A stretch of DNA of 64,000 nt from Pseudomonas ceruminis (GTDB lineage: Bacteria; Pseudomonadota; Gammaproteobacteria; Pseudomonadales; Pseudomonadaceae): contig NZ_BQHW01000013.1 in the NCBI RefSeq assembly GCF_021602025.1, positions 62,001 to 126,000 of the forward strand. The letters are read 5' to 3'. Shown in pieces: positions 58,901-64,000 of the stretch. The notes beneath the pieces are model-generated. The model saw nothing but the letters and a program-made list of their open reading frames with translations, did not search any database and was not told the DNA's origin. How positions within the stretch are numbered: the first letter of the stretch is position 1; every line of letters begins with the position of its first letter. Position numbers and translations under genes: made by a program.

Positions 58901-58924
58901 GGCGCGAGTCAATCCTTTGTACAT
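55811..58924 (-). CDS. DUF748 (AsmA-like) envelope protein with C-terminal frameshift
   Basis: A very large protein (1037 codons as it stands) with an N-terminal membrane anchor (residues 7-30) and a repetitive beta-rich body of the DUF748/AsmA-like type (PFSLELTLWGLQIGEPGK, PVTIKGALNPFNPLASLDIATSF), ending in an OmpA-like segment (FTPGSSELSADAQSALDKLASAL). Such proteins are thought to bridge the periplasm and move lipids. At 56093-56100 the sequence ACCAACCA is a tandem 4-base duplication; removing one copy restores the frame KGKLEDGRVYFIDTSLGQ and a stop at 55984. As written the last 38 residues are replaced by about 95 unrelated ones that run into the VOC gene. Confidence 0.85.
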   Translation of the reverse strand: MYKGLTRALGAMLALVALYSLLGFLILPGVGLRIANQQLAQYATVPAHLQRIEFNPFSLELTLWGLQIGEPGKEQVGVERLYANLALDSVWTGALHLQAVELDKPRNEVLFAKDGTLNLTQLFKLPASEPKPEAPPSDPFPLRIGSIKLNGGYLHFADQRPSEPIEFLYDDMNLELKNLSTLPDDNADMTLVANGPNGGRIDWSGTLSLAPIASQGTLKVTDAKMKLFWPYVRDAVPLVLEDGVVNLDTHYTLNLSKETELLLNNTSVRVAPFAIKAPDGRPLARLANLEVSETSIDLAKQLVTVGKVRSEKLETWAALEQDGQLDWQKLFASQPAKATSKEKAEPAAAEPTPEEKAAKEPSKPWQVLLKDVQLRNYQVHLADRSQKEPVALDVGPLNVDMQGFDSLNQSPFTLKLDTGIGKQGKLQAAGQVNLAPVTAKLDVSTRDIDLRIAQAYLSPFIRLELRSGMLDSDLKVDLKRTEPLAFTVAGKAQVNQLHTLDTIKGRDFVKWQQVDVDGLSYVHGDALTIDKVTLLQPYARFIINEDRTTSVDDLLIPQPAGAPASAKSPAASATASKPLGIHIGQININDGSANFADLTLTPNFATAIQQLNGQIGTLDNRKPAPAKVDVKGKVDRYAPVTIKGALNPFNPLASLDIATSFKRVELTTLTPYSGKFAGFRIRKGRLNLDLHYLITNGQLKAENKVVVEQLQLGEKVDSPDAVDLPIRLAVALLKDTEGKISIELPVTGDLNNPQFSVMPIVWQTLRNLVLRAAQAPFKFIGGLIAGGDSQDLGNVAFTPGSSELSADAQSALDKLASALKERPELRLEIEGTSAQSSDGPLIAQQRLEREYQATWYKILQRRGDKVPANASMLVVDDSDKPAMLEGIYRTRLKQQPPAEWQQLSRDERTAKLREAVIKSWAESTALLRTLGQERASSIKDYLVGRQRQAGGWPGVLHRYQLGASGERRPGDHTDASGCRVNCASCTGPIAAKPTMGPSDTTLQLRPAAAPTPPGDTTAAPCSQPGPASESYGPHHRD

Positions 58925-59003
58925 GTGTCGCTTCGTCTGTCTAAGCCGGAGTGCTTGGAGTATGGCACGTTAAATCGGTTCCGCTCAGGCGGCCATTTTC
59001 GCC

Positions 59004-59873
59004 TCAATCGATGCCCATGCGCCGCCGCGCCCGATGCGCTGAGCCATCGCGCATGGCCCAGCGCAGCACTGGCGCGGTGCGCTTGAGGCCCAGGCGGATG
59101 ATGTGCCGCTGCAGCATACCTTGTTGCAGGCCGAGCATTGCCTGCGCCCAGTCAGGCAACAAATCGATGCCCGCACGCAACATCAGCTTGCCCACAGGTT
59201 CGGCCAGGCGACTGGGGGCGGGAGCTGCAAGCAGGACTTCGACGACTTCCAGGCTACGTGCATCGCATTGCAGTTGTGAGCGCATGCGCTGCAAATACGC
59301 TTCGACCTGCAGGCATGAGCGGGGGACGTCCCGGGCACCGAGGCGTTCCGCGATCAGCGCCACTTCATCGTAATAGGCATCCTGGTCGGCGCGCGAGAGC
59401 TGTGGGTTGCGATAGCGCAGGTGGGCAGCCAGGAAGCTGCTCACTTCGGCCACGTGCACCCAGGTCAGCAGGTCGGGGTCGCTGGCCGCATAGGGGCGGC
59501 CATCGAGCGCTGTTCCGGTCACCTGCAGATGAATGGTGCGCACCTTCTCGAGCAACCACTCGGCATCGCGGGTCGAGCCGAACGTGGTGCCGGAAATGAA
59601 CTGGCTGGTACGGCGCAGGCGGCCGAGCAGGTCCTGGCGGAAATTCGAATGGTCCCATACACCGGCCAAGGCCAGGGGGTGCAGCAGTTGCAGGAGCAGG
59701 GCGCTGATGCCGCCGACCAGCATGCTGGGGAAGTCGCCATGCACCCGCCAGCTCATGCTGTGCGGGCCAAACAGGCCAGGGTCGCCTTTGGGAGACTCCA
59801 GGTCGAGCTGGCCGAGGGCCAGCCCTGTAAGGCTCATGACCTGGGTTTCGATGCGGCGACGTAGAGCTTCCAT
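59004..59873 (-). CDS. DUF2236 (MpaB/latex-clearing-like) oxygenase-family protein
   Basis: A 289-residue soluble all-helical protein of the DUF2236 family: SWRVHGDFPSMLVGGISALLLQLLHP, DHSNFRQDLLGRLRRT, FISGTTFGSTRDAEWLL and a TWVHVAEVSSFL segment supplying the conserved histidines. Related proteins are b-type haem oxygenases or fungal MpaB membrane enzymes; the substrate here is unknown. It lies 42 bases downstream of acs on the same strand and may share its transcript. Confidence 0.85.
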   Translation of the reverse strand: MEALRRRIETQVMSLTGLALGQLDLESPKGDPGLFGPHSMSWRVHGDFPSMLVGGISALLLQLLHPLALAGVWDHSNFRQDLLGRLRRTSQFISGTTFGSTRDAEWLLEKVRTIHLQVTGTALDGRPYAASDPDLLTWVHVAEVSSFLAAHLRYRNPQLSRADQDAYYDEVALIAERLGARDVPRSCLQVEAYLQRMRSQLQCDARSLEVVEVLLAAPAPSRLAEPVGKLMLRAGIDLLPDWAQAMLGLQQGMLQRHIIRLGLKRTAPVLRWAMRDGSAHRARRRMGID

Positions 59874-59915
59874 GGCGACCTGCTGTTCAGGGCGGCCATG
59901 AACATCTGCCGCCAG

Positions 59916-61850
<1,935 letters not shown>

Positions 61851-61940
61851 GGCAGGTGGTCCTTTGCTCTTGTAGGGGCGATGGACTGCAACGGCTATTC
61901 GATTGGACAGTGTAGCTGGAAGCGGTGTTCCTTCGGTGCC

Positions 61941-61976
61941 GCCCTCTTCGCGAGCAAGCCGGATGGCGAAGAGGGC
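61941..61976 (-). terminator. Terminator-like hairpin after pgi
   Basis: GCCCTCTTCGC (61941-61951) and GCGAAGAGGGC (61966-61976) form an 11-bp stem, 7 bases beyond the pgi stop. There is no strong T-run; part of it resembles a decayed REP. Confidence 0.6.
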
Positions 61977-61982
61977 AGCCGG

Positions 61983-63647
61983 TCAGCCGCGATGACGGCC
62001 GCGGAAGTAGTTGATCAGACCTTGGGTCGAGCCATCTTCAGCGCTCTCTTCCAGGCTGCCAACCAGGCGCTGGTACACACCCTTGCCCAACTCCTTGCCC
62101 AGCTCCACACCCCATTGGTCGAAGGCATTGATGCCCCAGATCACGCTTTGCACGAACACCTTGTGCTCGTACATCGCCACCAGCGCACCCAGGCGGCGTG
62201 GGCTGATGCGTTCGACCACCAGGGTGTTGCTCGGGCGGTTGCCCGGGATCACCTTGTGCGGTGCGAGTTTCTCGATGTCGGCTTCGTTCAGGCCCTTCTG
62301 GCGCAGCTCAGCCTCGGCTTCCTCGCGGGGCTTGCCGAGCATCAGTGCCTGGCTCTGCGACAGGCAGTTGGCGTACAGCCACTGATGATGGTCGGCTACC
62401 GGGTTGAAGCTGACCACCGGGACGATGAAGTCCGCCGGAATCAGCTGCGTGCCTTGGTGCAGCAGCTGGTGGTAGGCATGCTGGCCGTTGCAGCCAACGC
62501 CACCCCAGATCACTGGGCCGGTATCGGTCTTCACCGGCGTGCCATCCTGCAGCACGCTCTTGCCGTTGGACTCCATGTCCAGTTGCTGCAGGTGCTTGGT
62601 GATGTTACGCAGGTAATGGTCGTACGGCAGGATCGCGTGGCTCTGGGCGCCCCAGAAGTTGCCGTACCAGACGCCCAGCAGGGCCAGCAGTACTGGCATG
62701 TTCTCGTCGAACGGCGCGGTCTGGAAATGCTGGTCCATGGTGTAGGCACCGGACAGCAGTTCCTTGAAGTTGGCCGTGCCGATGGCCAGGGCGATCGGCA
62801 GGCCGATGGCCGACCACAGCGAATACCGCCCGCCCACCCAGTCCCACATCGGGAAGATGTTCTCTTCGCGGATGCCGAAGGCCACGGCGGCGGCCTTGTT
62901 GCTGGACACGGCGATGAAATGGCGATACAGCTCGGCTTCCGAACCGCCCTGGGCCAGGTACCAGGTACGCGCGGCCATGGCGTTCTTCAGGGTCTCGAGG
63001 GTATTGAACGACTTCGACGAGACGATGAACAAGGTGGTTTCGGCGCGCAGGCTGGCCGACAGCTCATGGAATTCGCTGCCGTCGATGTTGGCCAGATAAT
63101 GGCAGCGCACGCCACGCTGGGCATAGGGGAGCAGGGCTTCGGACACCAGCTCCGGGCCGAGGAACGAGCCGCCGATGCCGATGTTGACCACGTCGGTGAT
63201 TGGCTTTTCGCTGTAGCCGCGCCATAGGCCGTCGTGAATCCGGCCGACCAGTTCGGTGATCTGGTTGAGTACCTTGTGTACCTCGGGCATCACGTTGACG
63301 CCGTTGACGCTGAGCTTGTCGCCCACCGGCCGGCGCAATGCCGTGTGCAGGACCGGGCGGCCCTCCGAGGCGTTGATGATCTCACCGCTGAACATCGCCT
63401 TGATCGCCTCCTGCAGGCCGGCTTGGTCGGCCAGGTTCACCAGGAGGTCGCGGGTCTGTTCGGTGATCAGGTTTTTCGAATAGTCGAGGAACAGGCCGCA
63501 GCTGCTCAGCGAAAACTCATTGAAGCGGTTGGCATCGGCGGCGAAGGCTTCGCGCATGCTGAAATTCTGCATGGCGTCGCGGTGCTGCTGGAGAGCCTGC
63601 CAGGCAGGCAGGGCCGTAACATCGTGGGGTGTACGGTAATACGCCAT
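61983..63647 (-). CDS. pgi: Glucose-6-phosphate isomerase
   Basis: Pgi interconverts glucose-6-phosphate and fructose-6-phosphate. The 554-residue protein has the [12 protein letters not shown] phosphate loop (about 157-168), [11 protein letters not shown], the signature [17 protein letters not shown] (about 273-289) and [14 protein letters not shown] with the catalytic Lys. ATG 63647 is used, preceded by AAGGAAT; the open extension to 63788 is not conserved. It follows panC on the same strand. Confidence 0.97.
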   Translation of the reverse strand: MAYYRTPHDVTALPAWQALQQHRDAMQNFSMREAFAADANRFNEFSLSSCGLFLDYSKNLITEQTRDLLVNLADQAGLQEAIKAMFSGEIINASEGRPVLHTALRRPVGDKLSVNGVNVMPEVHKVLNQITELVGRIHDGLWRGYSEKPITDVVNIGIGGSFLGPELVSEALLPYAQRGVRCHYLANIDGSEFHELSASLRAETTLFIVSSKSFNTLETLKNAMAARTWYLAQGGSEAELYRHFIAVSSNKAAAVAFGIREENIFPMWDWVGGRYSLWSAIGLPIALAIGTANFKELLSGAYTMDQHFQTAPFDENMPVLLALLGVWYGNFWGAQSHAILPYDHYLRNITKHLQQLDMESNGKSVLQDGTPVKTDTGPVIWGGVGCNGQHAYHQLLHQGTQLIPADFIVPVVSFNPVADHHQWLYANCLSQSQALMLGKPREEAEAELRQKGLNEADIEKLAPHKVIPGNRPSNTLVVERISPRRLGALVAMYEHKVFVQSVIWGINAFDQWGVELGKELGKGVYQRLVGSLEESAEDGSTQGLINYFRGRHRG

Positions 63648-63792
63648 TGCGCAGAATTCCTTGGTGCGTGGTGGTGCTTGGACATGGCAGTCATTGCCGG
63701 GTTCAGGCTGGCCCTCATTATAGGCAATGGGCACGCACAGGGAATGGGTATGGCGGGGGGATTTTGAAGGGGGCGCGTTGCGCCCCAAGGCA

Positions 63793-64000
63793 TCATGCGG
63801 TCTTTTCGTCCAGATGCAGGTACAGGTTGTCGATCAACCGTGTGTTACCCAGGTAGGCGGCCGCCAGGATCACCAGGTCACGGTCATCGAACAGGGCCGG
63901 GCGCAGTGTCAGTGCATGGCGCACTTCCAGGTAGTCTGGGCGCAGGCCTGCGGCCGTCAGCTGTGCCTGCCCTTGGGCAATCAGCGCAGCAAAGTCGCGC
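63793..64000 (-). CDS. panC: Pantothenate synthetase, C-terminal end (start outside window)
   Basis: The last 69 residues of PanC, which joins pantoate and beta-alanine. The C-terminal domain is recognised by [13 protein letters not shown], a [24 protein letters not shown] segment and the short tail ending DEKTA. The gene runs off the right edge. It ends about 145 bases before pgi, with no obvious terminator between. Confidence 0.9.
   Translation of the reverse strand, partial: RDFAALIAQGQAQLTAAGLRPDYLEVRHALTLRPALFDDRDLVILAAAYLGNTRLIDNLYLHLDEKTA

Overview
The window is a GC-rich chromosome segment from a Pseudomonas of the putida group. The evidence is the lldP-lldD-dld lactate operon, the smpB/ratA/bamE/fur/recN/grpE/dnaK/dnaJ/dapB/carAB/greA order, the ftsH-folP-glmM-tpiA-secG-tRNA-rimP-nusA-infB-rbfA-truB-rpsO-pnp order, and the putida-type REP sequences in several gaps. 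From memory this resembles the P. putida KT2440 layout, but no database comparison was made.

Positions 1 to about 15,300 are accessory DNA lying against the 3' end of the tmRNA gene (ssrA). They hold the C-terminal end of a SNF2-type helicase, then a tight defence operon: type I restriction subunit hsdR, an HNH endonuclease, methylase hsdM, specificity subunit hsdS and a DUF262/DUF1524 (GmrSD-like) nuclease. A short membrane ORF follows. A minus-strand cassette of four overlapping genes comes next (YfjI/DUF3987 protein, 118-aa protein, tyrosine recombinase, 91-aa protein). After it are about 1 kb of non-coding DNA full of dyad symmetries and a P4-type integrase beside ssrA. This is a genomic island integrated at ssrA; its far junction is outside the window or unrecognised.

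From 15,300 to 25,200 are tmRNA, a small exported protein, a pair of small DUF3077-like proteins, the lactate utilisation operon with its divergent regulator lldR and a clear LldR operator, smpB (the protein partner of tmRNA) and ratA. From 25,200 to 39,700 are bamE and fur (divergent), recN, the grpE-dnaK-dnaJ chaperone genes, dapB, a carA leader with an attenuator-like hairpin, carA-carB-greA, a small membrane protein, yhbY and rlmE.

From 39,900 to 54,450 runs a long plus-strand housekeeping block: ftsH, folP, glmM, tpiA, secG, tRNA-Leu(GAG), initiator tRNA-Met, rimP, nusA, infB, rbfA, truB, rpsO and pnp. It links membrane proteolysis, folate and cell-wall precursors, protein export, translation initiation and RNA turnover. 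From 54,500 to the end are a periplasmic BON protein, a divergent monooxygenase/VOC pair sharing a palindromic operator, a large DUF748 protein with an apparent 4-bp duplication frameshift near its end, a DUF2236 protein, acs, pgi and the 3' end of panC.

The most novel material is in the island: the nuclease-rich defence operon, the overlapping recombinase/YfjI cassette and the structured non-coding stretch beside it.
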